Source of the DNA: Micavibrio sp.
GTDB lineage: Bacteria; Pseudomonadota; Alphaproteobacteria; Micavibrionales; Micavibrionaceae
Direction of reading: 5' to 3'
NCBI GenBank assembly: GCA_019634145.1
Contig: JAHQVU010000067.1
Coordinates: forward strand, 1-56,351
DNA length: 56,351 nucleotides
In this document: positions 33,788 through 44,387 of the stretch, in pieces
Position numbering within the stretch: the first letter of the stretch is position 1
Layout: every line of letters begins with the position of its first letter
The notes under the pieces: model-generated
The model's database searches: none
Told to the model about the DNA's origin: nothing
The model's input: the letters and a program-made list of their open reading frames with translations, nothing else
Position numbers and translations under genes: made by a program

Positions 33788-35988
33788 GTCGCGGCCTCCA
33801 CACCTTGATCTTTAAAGCTGCCGCCTTGTAAGGCCTCGATCACCTTGTCGCGCGGACCATCCATGATGATTTTGCCCTGATCCAGCAATATCAGGCGATC
33901 AACCATATCCAGCATATTGTGCTTATGGGTGATGAGGATGAAAGTCTTGTCCTTGATCTCATCACGTATGTATTTCTTAAAGGCAACCTCGGCCTGCACA
34001 TCCATGGCGTTTGTCGGCTCATCGGCGATCATGATTTTCGGTTTAATCAGCATGGCGCGGGCCAAAGCTACGGCCTGACGTTGACCGCCAGACAGCCCTT
34101 CGCCCCCCTCACCGATCGGCGCATCATAGCCCATCGGGTGGCGGGAGATAAATTCATGAACACCTGCGGCCTTAGAGGCTTCGAGGATTTCTTCTTCACT
34201 AGCACTAGCAAGCGAGGCCGAGATATTATCACGCACCGTACCATCGAACAGCACCACATCTTGCGCGATATAGGCCATCATGCGGCGCAAATCGGCGGGA
34301 TCAATCTGGCTGTAATCAGTATGGTCGGCGAGAATTGCACCACTCGCCGGGGTATATAACCCCATCATAAGCCTTGCGATTGTACTTTTACCTGAGCCAA
34401 TGCGTCCGATGATACCGACTTTTTCACCCGGATTGATCGTGAAGCTGACATCTTTCAGTACGTCACGCTGCACGCGCGGATAAGAGAAGCTGACGCGGTC
34501 AAATGTGACACGACCGTCTAGATCAGGGCGGTGAAGATAATTTTTTTCATATGGGCGATCGACGGGCTTAACCATAATTTTATCAAGCGTTTTAAGCGCG
34601 CTTCCGGCCTGATGATAACGCGCCATAAGGTTTGCGGCTTGACCAATTGGGGCTAGGGCGCGGCCTGAGAGAATCACGCAGGCAATCAGTGCGCCCATGG
34701 TTAGCGTACCGTCAGCCACCATGTACATCCCCAAAAGCACCACGCACACCGATGTGATCTGCTGAACAAAACCGGCGATATTCACGCCTAAACCAGAGAT
34801 AAAGCGTGCATTTTGCCCCAGTTCGGAGTTCTCGGCCACCAGTGCGCCATAGCGGGCGCGAAATGCTCCATCTGCGCCGATCGCTTTGATGGTTTCCAGC
34901 CCGTGAATTGTCTCGACAAGAACGCCATGTTTAAGCTCTGCAGATTTAGCGGACTTTCTCACAAGCGCTTTAAGGGGATGCTGGATAAGCGCACCGACAA
35001 GCAACACGGCTGCGATTAAGAACAACAGGACAAAAGCAATCGGCCCGCCAAGCTTGTAGATAATGAATAAGAAGAAGATCGTGAAAGGCAGGTCGACCAG
35101 TGCGGTGATGGTCGCGGAGGTAAAGAAATCACGCACCGAGTCGAAATCTTTCAGCATACTGGCAAAAGCACCACTGGAGCGCGGACGCTCGGACAGCTTC
35201 ATATTCAGGACTTGATCATAGATGCGCTTGGTGGCGATAACATCCATCTTGCGCCCTGCCAGATCAATCAGATAACTACGAAGATTGCGCATAATCAGGT
35301 CAAAGACAAAGACCACTAGCGCACCAATGCCCAGCGCCCAGCCCGTTTCCACCGCATTATTCGGAATCACACGGTCATAGACATTCATAATAAAGAGCGG
35401 TGAGGCCAGCCCGAAGATATTTATGAAGAGCGCGGCGAGCAACACCATGCCATATATGCCGCGGTTTTGAGTGGCGAGATCCCAGAACCAGTGCTTATTC
35501 TTGGCATCCTTGTCATCATCTTCGTGCAATTCGGGGTTCGAGAACTCCGCGCTTGGCTTAACCATGATCGCATAGCCCGCATATTCTTTCTTAAAATCGC
35601 GCATGGGCGTGTTGATTTCGCTATCTTTAATGGGGTCGTAATATTTGATGCCCTTAGCGGTATAGTCGAGCAGCACACACGCGCCTTTATTCCTTAATAT
35701 CAGAACAACAGGAAGTACAGATTTGCTAATCGCCGTAATGCTTTTGCTCTTCACAATTTGTGTTTTGATTTGCAGGCGTTTTGCGGCCTCGCAGAAAAGC
35801 TCCGGCCCCATTTCTTGCCCGTCATAAGCAAGCCCCGAGGTCAAAGCGCGAGGAGATTTTGCACGGCCAAATTTTGCGGTTAAATATTCCAGACAGCCCA
35901 AGAGCGCAGGAGTTTGCTGGCTATCGCCTTTTTCAACCGGGTCTTTGGGGCTTTTAGTTGCCGATGTATCAGTGGCTTTCTGGGTCAT
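33784..35988 (-). CDS. Type I secretion ABC transporter (LapB/LssB-like)
   Basis: The 734-residue exporter has an N-terminal C39-like domain (about residues 30-155) that lacks a properly placed catalytic Cys, so it should bind but not cut substrate, as in RTX exporters. Six spans follow (about 180-450), then an ATPase domain: Walker A IGRIGSGKSTIARL, signature LSGGQRQAVALARA, Walker B IMIADEPTNAMD and the His of LITHKHN. This matches exporters of large RTX adhesins or toxins. No RTX substrate gene is in the window. Its start overlaps the TolC gene end by 20 nt. Confidence 0.93.
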   Translation of the reverse strand: MTQKATDTSATKSPKDPVEKGDSQQTPALLGCLEYLTAKFGRAKSPRALTSGLAYDGQEMGPELFCEAAKRLQIKTQIVKSKSITAISKSVLPVVLILRNKGACVLLDYTAKGIKYYDPIKDSEINTPMRDFKKEYAGYAIMVKPSAEFSNPELHEDDDKDAKNKHWFWDLATQNRGIYGMVLLAALFINIFGLASPLFIMNVYDRVIPNNAVETGWALGIGALVVFVFDLIMRNLRSYLIDLAGRKMDVIATKRIYDQVLNMKLSERPRSSGAFASMLKDFDSVRDFFTSATITALVDLPFTIFFLFIIYKLGGPIAFVLLFLIAAVLLVGALIQHPLKALVRKSAKSAELKHGVLVETIHGLETIKAIGADGAFRARYGALVAENSELGQNARFISGLGVNIAGFVQQITSVCVVLLGMYMVADGTLTMGALIACVILSGRALAPIGQAANLMARYHQAGSALKTLDKIMVKPVDRPYEKNYLHRPDLDGRVTFDRVSFSYPRVQRDVLKDVSFTINPGEKVGIIGRIGSGKSTIARLMMGLYTPASGAILADHTDYSQIDPADLRRMMAYIAQDVVLFDGTVRDNISASLASASEEEILEASKAAGVHEFISRHPMGYDAPIGEGGEGLSGGQRQAVALARAMLIKPKIMIADEPTNAMDVQAEVAFKKYIRDEIKDKTFILITHKHNMLDMVDRLILLDQGKIIMDGPRDKVIEALQGGSFKDQGVEAAT

Positions 35989-37387
35989 GAGCGGCCGTTT
36001 TTTGCGTAAGTTCTTGCTGCTCTACCTTAGCAGCATTGGCATCACTGCTCAAACCCACATTCGCAACGTGTCCGCCAATTCCAAGAGCTTCTTGCAGACG
36101 GCCAAGACTGGCGAGAATACCATATTGAGAGAGCACATAGCGGTGCTGCGCATTCATTGTTTCAAGCCTAGCATTAAACAGCTGGTTATCAGCCTGCATG
36201 ACCTGAATGAGTGGCACCATCGCGCCTTCAAACTGAGTTTTATAGGTTTCAAACAATTTACTATTCAAATCCTGGCGCTGTTTCTGATTTTCCATTTGCT
36301 TAGCGGCCGTTTCATTCTCGGCAAAGGCAAAACGAATGCCTCGTTCTATTGAACGATGTAGTTCTGCCACACGAGATTGCGCTGCCTGTTGTTCGATCTT
36401 GCTACGCTTGATGCGCGCGCGAGTTGCGCCGCCGGTTTCAAAATCCCAGCTCACACGAACGATAGCTCTTGCGTCCGTAGCTTCGCCACCGATTAAGTCC
36501 GCCTTATCAGACTTAAAGTAAGACACCTCACCATCTACATCAGGGTAATATGCGCTGCGCTCTGCTTCAATTTCATAAGACGCTGAATCAATTTCTTTGC
36601 GCGCCGCCAAAACCGCGGGGTGCGCATCTTTGGCCTGTGCAATTGCCGCCTCGACCATTTCAGGGATACGGTCAATGGGCGCAGACTCGACAAACATTTC
36701 GCCCAGTTGCGTCGTGCCTGTCATCTCGATTAAATCCGATTCGGCGACTTTCACCTGTCCTTCATAATCAGCTTCGAAGTTTTTCAAGAACAGTAAAACC
36801 TCTGTCGCCTGATGCAGCTCGGCTTCATCGCCCGCGCCTTCATCGACAAGTTCTTTAATACGTTGCAGGTAATCTTCGACTTGCTCGCGGTAATCGCGCA
36901 CCATTGAAAGGCCATTGCGTGCACGAATCGTGTCGATATAAGCCTGAACTGTTCTAAAGGCCAATTGCTCGCGCACATCAGCCACACCCAGCATGGCCGC
37001 TTGCTCTTGCGCTCTTGCCGCATCGATACGTTTTTTTGTTTCGAAATTATCCCATATCTTCTGGCGACCGGTTACGCTCCCCTCCCATAAATAGGAATAG
37101 CCCGCGCCGCGCGTTACACTCAACCCACGGGAAGTCGCATTATCACCATATACCCGCCCGCCAGTTGCGCTCACGGAAAGTTCGGGGAAATAGCCAGAGC
37201 GTTGCTCCAATATATCTTGTTCCGCGCTATCGGCTGAAAGCTTGGTACTATGAACCTGCGGGTGGTGATTGAGCGCCGCAGCCACGGTTTCACGCATGGA
37301 TTCTGCTTTGACAGAAAAAGGCACAAGCATCAATGCCGACATTACACCGGTAAGAAGCCAAAATTTAAAAGATGTTATTTTGAACAA
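35969..37387 (-). CDS. TolC-family outer-membrane channel
   Basis: This 472-residue outer-membrane factor completes the type I secretion system. A signal peptide ends near SVKA (residue 28). The repeated helical-hairpin pattern of TolC is visible: AAALNHHPQVHS near the start, GAGYSYLWEGSVTGRQ, and in the second half AAIAQAKDAHPAVLAARKEI and LIQVMQADNQLFNARLETMNA. It is the first gene of the operon; the 209-bp spacer before pntAA holds two divergent promoters. Confidence 0.92.
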   Translation of the reverse strand: MFKITSFKFWLLTGVMSALMLVPFSVKAESMRETVAAALNHHPQVHSTKLSADSAEQDILEQRSGYFPELSVSATGGRVYGDNATSRGLSVTRGAGYSYLWEGSVTGRQKIWDNFETKKRIDAARAQEQAAMLGVADVREQLAFRTVQAYIDTIRARNGLSMVRDYREQVEDYLQRIKELVDEGAGDEAELHQATEVLLFLKNFEADYEGQVKVAESDLIEMTGTTQLGEMFVESAPIDRIPEMVEAAIAQAKDAHPAVLAARKEIDSASYEIEAERSAYYPDVDGEVSYFKSDKADLIGGEATDARAIVRVSWDFETGGATRARIKRSKIEQQAAQSRVAELHRSIERGIRFAFAENETAAKQMENQKQRQDLNSKLFETYKTQFEGAMVPLIQVMQADNQLFNARLETMNAQHRYVLSQYGILASLGRLQEALGIGGHVANVGLSSDANAAKVEQQELTQKTAAHDPESH

Positions 37388-37596
37388 GAAAAGAAACCCC
37401 GAGTAAGATACGATTTTTTTATATCGTTACGGTTGTAAATCTAATAAAAAAACTCGTAGAATTCAAGCCTTTATGCAACATGGCGCCATCATTTATCGAA
37501 ATGAATAGTATTATTTAACCTCTTCACAAAACTCGTTATAACTGGCATCCTTTTTTTCACGCTTTAAAATGGTTATATGAAGAGGACTAATTTCCA

Positions 37597-38940
37597 GTGA
37601 ATCTTAAAATCGCGATCCCTAAAGAAACCGCCCCCCATGAAAAACGCGTTGCCGCAACGCCCGACACGGTTAAAAAATATATAGCCTTGGGCGCAACCGT
37701 TATGATTGAAAGCGGCGCAGGCGCGGCGAGCGCAATTACAGATGAAGCGTATAAAAACGCGGGCGGTATTATCTCCAAGGGCAAAGACGACCTTTATAAA
37801 AGCGCGGATATTGTTCTGCGCGTGCAAAAGCCTGATGATAAAGAATTAGCAGCAATCCCCAAGGGTGCGCTTTTGGTTGCCATGCTTGCACCTTACAGTG
37901 ATGAGGCCACAATCAAAGCCTATGCGAAGGCGGGTATTGATGCGTTTTCGATGGAGCTTGTGCCGCGCATATCCCGCGCGCAAAGCATGGATGTTTTATC
38001 CTCTCAATCAAATTTGGCGGGTTATAAGTCTGTCTTAGATGCATGCGAGCACTACCCTCACGCCTTTCCGATGATGATGACGGCGGCGGGCACTGTGCCG
38101 CCAGCCAAAGTCTTTGTAATGGGCGCAGGTGTTGCGGGCTTGCAGGCCATTGCGACAGCAAAGCGTTTGGGCGCAGTTGTTACGGCGACCGATGTGCGCC
38201 CAGCGGCAAAAGAGCAGGTTCAATCTTTGGGCGGGAATTTTATTGCCGTTGAGGATGAAGAGTTCAAGGCCGCAGAAACTGCAGGTGGCTATGCCAAGGA
38301 AATGTCGAAAGAATACCAGAAAAAACAAGCTGAATTGGTCGAGGCGCATATCGCCAAACAAGATATCGTGATTACGACCGCGCTGATCCCCGGCCGACCT
38401 GCGCCTAAGTTGGTGACAGAAGCGATGGTTAAATCCATGAAACCGGGTAGCGTTATTGTCGATTTGGCCGTTGAGACCGGCGGTAACTGCGCGCTATCCA
38501 AGGCAGGCAGTGTTGAGGTCGTCAACGGTGTTTCCATCATCGGGCATATAAATGTGCCATCGCGATTGGCTGCGGATGCTTCATCGCTTTATGCGAAAAA
38601 CCTGCTCAATCTTTTGACGCTGATCATTAATAAGGAGAGCAAAAAGCTGGAGATCAAATGGGATGATGACATCATCAAAGGTGTGGCTCTGACCAAAAGT
38701 GGGGACGTTATTCACCCGAATTTTGGTGGCAAAAAGCCTGCTGAGAAAAAAGAGGGGAATAAGGACGCACCTAAAGAGGCATTAAAGGAAGATCATTCAG
38801 CCGATAAGGCCGAAGAAAAGCCGCAAGCCAAAGCGCCCGCAAAAAAGACTGCAACTAAAAAGAAAGCCGCGCCCAAGAAAAAAGCGCCAGCAAAAAAATC
38901 TGCGGCAAATGATACATCCGACAAAGGGGAGAAAGCATAA
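37597..38940 (+). CDS. pntAA: NAD(P) transhydrogenase alpha subunit part 1, with Lys/Ala-rich tail
   Basis: This 447-residue protein is the NAD(H)-binding domain I of proton-translocating transhydrogenase, which makes NADPH at the inner membrane. It begins LKIAIPKETAPHEKRVAATP, includes SAQSNLAGYK-like SSQSNLAGYKSVLDA and the Rossmann loop VFVMGAGVAGLQAIATAKRLGA. Standard PntAA ends near residue 380. Here about 70 extra residues follow, rich in Lys, Ala and Pro (KKKAAPKKKAPAKKSAA), resembling a histone H1 or AlgP tail. The stop overlaps the pntAB start. Confidence 0.94.
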   Translation: MNLKIAIPKETAPHEKRVAATPDTVKKYIALGATVMIESGAGAASAITDEAYKNAGGIISKGKDDLYKSADIVLRVQKPDDKELAAIPKGALLVAMLAPYSDEATIKAYAKAGIDAFSMELVPRISRAQSMDVLSSQSNLAGYKSVLDACEHYPHAFPMMMTAAGTVPPAKVFVMGAGVAGLQAIATAKRLGAVVTATDVRPAAKEQVQSLGGNFIAVEDEEFKAAETAGGYAKEMSKEYQKKQAELVEAHIAKQDIVITTALIPGRPAPKLVTEAMVKSMKPGSVIVDLAVETGGNCALSKAGSVEVVNGVSIIGHINVPSRLAADASSLYAKNLLNLLTLIINKESKKLEIKWDDDIIKGVALTKSGDVIHPNFGGKKPAEKKEGNKDAPKEALKEDHSADKAEEKPQAKAPAKKTATKKKAAPKKKAPAKKSAANDTSDKGEKA

Positions 38941-39356
38941 TGACAGCAGATCGTGACTTAACAGAAAGCGCAGCCGAGCTCGCAAACAGATTGCGCGAAG
39001 CCTATGAGCAAGCAGAATCGATAGCGGTTGAAAGCTCCCAAGCCATCGCGGCTGATGCGGCGCATGGAGAGCCATTCTTCATAACAGGCTTAACGGTGTT
39101 CTTACTGGCCTGTTTTGTTGGCTATCACGTGGTTTGGCGTGTTACGCCCGCCCTGCACTCCCCCTTAATGGGCATCACAAATGCGATTTCATCTGTGATT
39201 ATTGTCGGCGCTCTTATGGCGGTTTTTCCTGCCAACGGCGAGTTCTCACTCATGGCATTTCTGGGCGTTATATTGGCCAGCGTCAATATTTTCGGTGGCT
39301 TCATCATCACCCGCCGCATGCTGAGCATGTTCAAGAAAAAAGCACCAAAAGCATAA
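38940..39356 (+). CDS. pntAB: NAD(P) transhydrogenase alpha subunit part 2
   Basis: A 138-residue membrane part of transhydrogenase. After a charged, helical N-terminal extension of about 40 residues (ESAAELANRLREAYEQAE), it has three to four spans with the family core VWRVTPALHSPLMGITNAISS and FGGFIITRRML. Typical PntAB is about 100 residues, so the extension is unusual. The ATG overlaps the pntAA stop (TAATG). Confidence 0.93.
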   Translation: MTADRDLTESAAELANRLREAYEQAESIAVESSQAIAADAAHGEPFFITGLTVFLLACFVGYHVVWRVTPALHSPLMGITNAISSVIIVGALMAVFPANGEFSLMAFLGVILASVNIFGGFIITRRMLSMFKKKAPKA

Positions 39357-39377
39357 GATTTTAAAGGATTTCATTAA

Positions 39378-40766
39378 ATGGAAATATTCGCTTCTCTCAT
39401 ATATCTGGTTGCAGCTGTGCTGTTTATTTTAGCGCTTCGCGGCCTATCGCACCCCGAAACAGCGCGTCAGGGTTTAAACTTCGGCATGGCCGGGATGGCG
39501 CTGGCGGTGCTCACGACGATCCTACTTCCCTCTGTGGGTGGCATTGGCTGGATTATTGTCGGCATTATGATTGGTGGCGGCATCGGAGCTGGGATTGCTA
39601 AGAAAATCGATATGACCGATTTGCCACAATTAATGGCGGCCTTTCACTCGCTGGTTGGCTTGGCTGCAGTCTGCGTAGCGGCGGCGGCCTTTGGCAACCC
39701 CGAAGCATTCGGCATCGGGATAACCGGTGATATTCACCTTGGCAGCTTGATCGAGATGTCTCTCGGCCTGGCGATTGGTGCCATTACCTTTACAGGCTCA
39801 ATCATCGCATGGGGTAAATTAGAGGGCCGTATTTCAGGAAAACCGGTCACCTTTGCGGGACAGCACGCGCTAAACGGCGCACTCGCTGTTGGCCTTGTGC
39901 TACTAATTGTCTTGCTCTGCGCGAGCCAGAGTCTGTTCTTCTTCATCCTGATCGCCCTGCTAGCTATGGCTTTAGGCGTATTGATTATCATCCCGATTGG
40001 TGGGGCCGATATGCCCGTGATTGTGTCTATGTTAAACTCCTATTCGGGTTGGGCTGCGGCTGGCATTGGATTTACGCTGCATAACAACTTGCTGATTATT
40101 GTCGGCGCGCTTGTAGGCGCGTCTGGCGCAATCCTCTCTTACATTATGTGCAAAGGCATGAACCGCAGCTTTATCTCTGTTCTGCTCGGCGGCTTTGGCG
40201 GCGAGAGCGGAGGCGGCGCTGCTGGCGATTATTCCGACCGCACAGCCAAGATCGGCTCTGCTGATGATGCGGCTTTCATCATGAAAAATGCATCCAAAGT
40301 TATCATCGTGCCCGGTTACGGCATGGCAGTTGCGCAAGCCCAGCACGCTTTGCGCGAGATGGTAGATCTTCTCAAGGCCGAAGGTGTTGAAGTGAAATAC
40401 GCGATTCACCCCGTTGCGGGTCGTATGCCCGGCCATATGAACGTGCTGCTGGCTGAGGCCAATGTTCCATATGATGAAGTTTTCGAAATGGAAGATATTA
40501 ACCGCGAGTTTGCACAGGCCGATGTGGCCTATGTGATCGGGGCAAATGACATCACCAATCCGGCGGCGAAGAAAGATGCTTCCTCCCCAATATTCGGGAT
40601 GCCTATATTGGATGTTGATAAGGCAAAGACGGTGCTTTTTGTTAAACGCTCTATGGGCTCTGGCTATGCCGGCATCGATAACCCTCTCTTCTTCGAAGAG
40701 GGCACAATGATGTTGCTGGCTGATGCAAAAAAGATGACTGAAGAAATCATCAAAGCTATGGAATAA
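39378..40766 (+). CDS. pntB: NAD(P) transhydrogenase beta subunit
   Basis: The 462-residue beta subunit has about nine membrane spans (residues 1-265), forming the proton channel with PntAB, and a C-terminal NADP(H)-binding domain III (about 285-462). Motifs include GMAGMALAVLTTI, NSYSGWAAAGIGFTLHNNLLI, the nucleotide loop VPGYGMAVAQAQHALRE, the RMPGHMNVLLAEA segment, and GANDITNPAA. It follows pntAB by 21 bp. Confidence 0.96.
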   Translation: MEIFASLIYLVAAVLFILALRGLSHPETARQGLNFGMAGMALAVLTTILLPSVGGIGWIIVGIMIGGGIGAGIAKKIDMTDLPQLMAAFHSLVGLAAVCVAAAAFGNPEAFGIGITGDIHLGSLIEMSLGLAIGAITFTGSIIAWGKLEGRISGKPVTFAGQHALNGALAVGLVLLIVLLCASQSLFFFILIALLAMALGVLIIIPIGGADMPVIVSMLNSYSGWAAAGIGFTLHNNLLIIVGALVGASGAILSYIMCKGMNRSFISVLLGGFGGESGGGAAGDYSDRTAKIGSADDAAFIMKNASKVIIVPGYGMAVAQAQHALREMVDLLKAEGVEVKYAIHPVAGRMPGHMNVLLAEANVPYDEVFEMEDINREFAQADVAYVIGANDITNPAAKKDASSPIFGMPILDVDKAKTVLFVKRSMGSGYAGIDNPLFFEEGTMMLLADAKKMTEEIIKAME

Positions 40767-40838
40767 TTCTGTTGAATGGTTGCAAACTTTTTCACATTTT
40801 GGAAAAATTTTAACCTTTCTCTATCATGATATCCTTAT

Positions 40839-40856
40839 ATAAGTATAAGTATAAGT
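40839..40856 (+). repeat. Hexanucleotide repeat (ATAAGT)x3 upstream of a hydrolase gene
   Basis: Three perfect copies of ATAAGT end 19 bp before the hydrolase ATG, in a region with no clear Shine-Dalgarno. Copy-number change could alter promoter or leader spacing. Confidence 0.7.
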
Positions 40857-40875
40857 AGAAATAGAAAAAAAGAAT

Positions 40876-41892
40876 ATGTTTGAGGGAGCAATAAATATAC
40901 CGCAAGCGTTAGAAGAACGCTTCACTGAGCCCGCCGAATGGCGCTGGCACGGATTTAATCGCAAAGGGCGTAAAATCCGTTTTGGATCTGTGTTTCCTAA
41001 GGATTCGATTCCCGATGCGGTTGTTGTCTGCTTGCCCGGCCTATCTGAATTTGCCGAAAAATATTATGAAACGGCGCGCTGGTGTCTAGATAACAACCTA
41101 GCCTTTTGGGTCTTAGACTGGATGGGACAAGGCCATTCAGAACGTTATATATCCAATCACCCACATCGCCGCCATATCACCAGCTTTGCCGATGATGTTG
41201 AGGATTTACACTATTTCATCATGGGCTATATCAAGCATTCATCCGTCCATCCTGATAAAGGGCGTATTCCACTGGCTATGCTGGCACATTCAATGGGGGC
41301 GCATATCGGTTTACGCTATTTAAAACAATATCCCGATATGTTTGAATGCGCAGCTTTTACAGCGCCTATGTTGGGGCTGAAAGTCTTTAATTACTTTCCT
41401 ATGGGATCACACAAGGCAATAGCATCCTTATTAAATCTGTATGCAGATAAATCCTACGCCCCCGGCGGGTCTGATTGGCGCGAAGATGTGCGCGCAAATG
41501 CTGGTGCGGGGCATTTCTCCGGCGATGCTGTTCGGGACGCCGTGCATAATCAGTGGTGTATAGCCAACCCCGATTTACAAGTCGGGGGCGTTACAAATGG
41601 CTGGGTTCACAGAGCTGCACAATCCTGCGCCATTATTCAAAAACCTTCATTTACCAAAGATATTAAAACGCCATGCCTGATGGCTATGGCCGGTCGTGAT
41701 GTTCTGGTCGATAATAAGGTGACCCAAAAGATATCCCATCGTATGCAAGATGGTCGCGTGCATGAGTATGGAAGCGGGCAACATGAATTATTGATGGAGA
41801 GCGATGATATACGCGGGCATTTCCTAGATAGCTTTTACAAATTAATCACAGAAACGATAATTGAGCGACCAGAGACCTTGAAACCGTTCTAA
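40876..41892 (+). CDS. Alpha/beta hydrolase, lysophospholipase-like
   Basis: The 338-residue enzyme belongs to the PldB/monoglyceride-lipase type of the alpha/beta hydrolase fold. The nucleophile elbow LAHSMGAH (about residue 140), the Asp of AGRDVLVDN and the His of GSGQHELLME form the catalytic triad; the oxyanion segment is VVCLPGLSEFAEKY. No signal peptide is visible. Substrate is likely a lysophospholipid or monoacylglycerol but cannot be proven. No clear ribosome-binding site precedes the ATG. Confidence 0.88.
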   Translation: MFEGAINIPQALEERFTEPAEWRWHGFNRKGRKIRFGSVFPKDSIPDAVVVCLPGLSEFAEKYYETARWCLDNNLAFWVLDWMGQGHSERYISNHPHRRHITSFADDVEDLHYFIMGYIKHSSVHPDKGRIPLAMLAHSMGAHIGLRYLKQYPDMFECAAFTAPMLGLKVFNYFPMGSHKAIASLLNLYADKSYAPGGSDWREDVRANAGAGHFSGDAVRDAVHNQWCIANPDLQVGGVTNGWVHRAAQSCAIIQKPSFTKDIKTPCLMAMAGRDVLVDNKVTQKISHRMQDGRVHEYGSGQHELLMESDDIRGHFLDSFYKLITETIIERPETLKPF

Positions 41893-41934
41893 TAAAAGGG
41901 CACAGTAATTTGATAAAATGGAGTTATAAAAAAA

Positions 41935-42168
41935 ATGGATCAGTACGAAAAAGATAAAATTCGCCTTAGCGACCGTATTCTTTCCGCGCTACAATTGGCG
42001 CTGGAGCAAGATGATTTGAAAATTGCCGAGCTTTTGACTAGCGCAATGGAACAATCCATGACCCGCAATACCGGCGGCGGTGAATTTATCGAGCGCCGCG
42101 ATTATCCCCCGGAGATCGAAGATGCTATGGATAAGCTTTATGATATGAGAAAGAATCATAAGAGCTAA
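41935..42168 (+). CDS. Small conserved hypothetical protein
   Basis: A 77-residue, charged, helical protein: DRILSALQLALEQDDLKIAELL, then a short Gly stretch (TRNTGGGEFIERRDYP) and a final helix. The first part repeats a Leu heptad pattern that suggests dimerisation. I recall similar small proteins in alphaproteobacteria without known function. It lies 42 bp after the hydrolase gene and before a terminator, so probably the same transcript. Confidence 0.7.
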   Translation: MDQYEKDKIRLSDRILSALQLALEQDDLKIAELLTSAMEQSMTRNTGGGEFIERRDYPPEIEDAMDKLYDMRKNHKS

Positions 42169-42175
42169 CGATTTT

Positions 42176-42198
42176 AAACCCTGGTTTTAGCGGGGTTT
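42176..42198. terminator. Bidirectional terminator between the small gene and ligA
   Basis: AAACCC pairs with GGGTTT over an 11-nt loop, followed by a T run on the plus strand and preceded by TTTT on that strand. It separates two convergent genes. Confidence 0.72.
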
Positions 42199-42203
42199 TT
42201 TAC

Positions 42204-44372
<2,169 letters not shown>

Positions 44373-44387
44373 TCATCAAGGGCCGAG

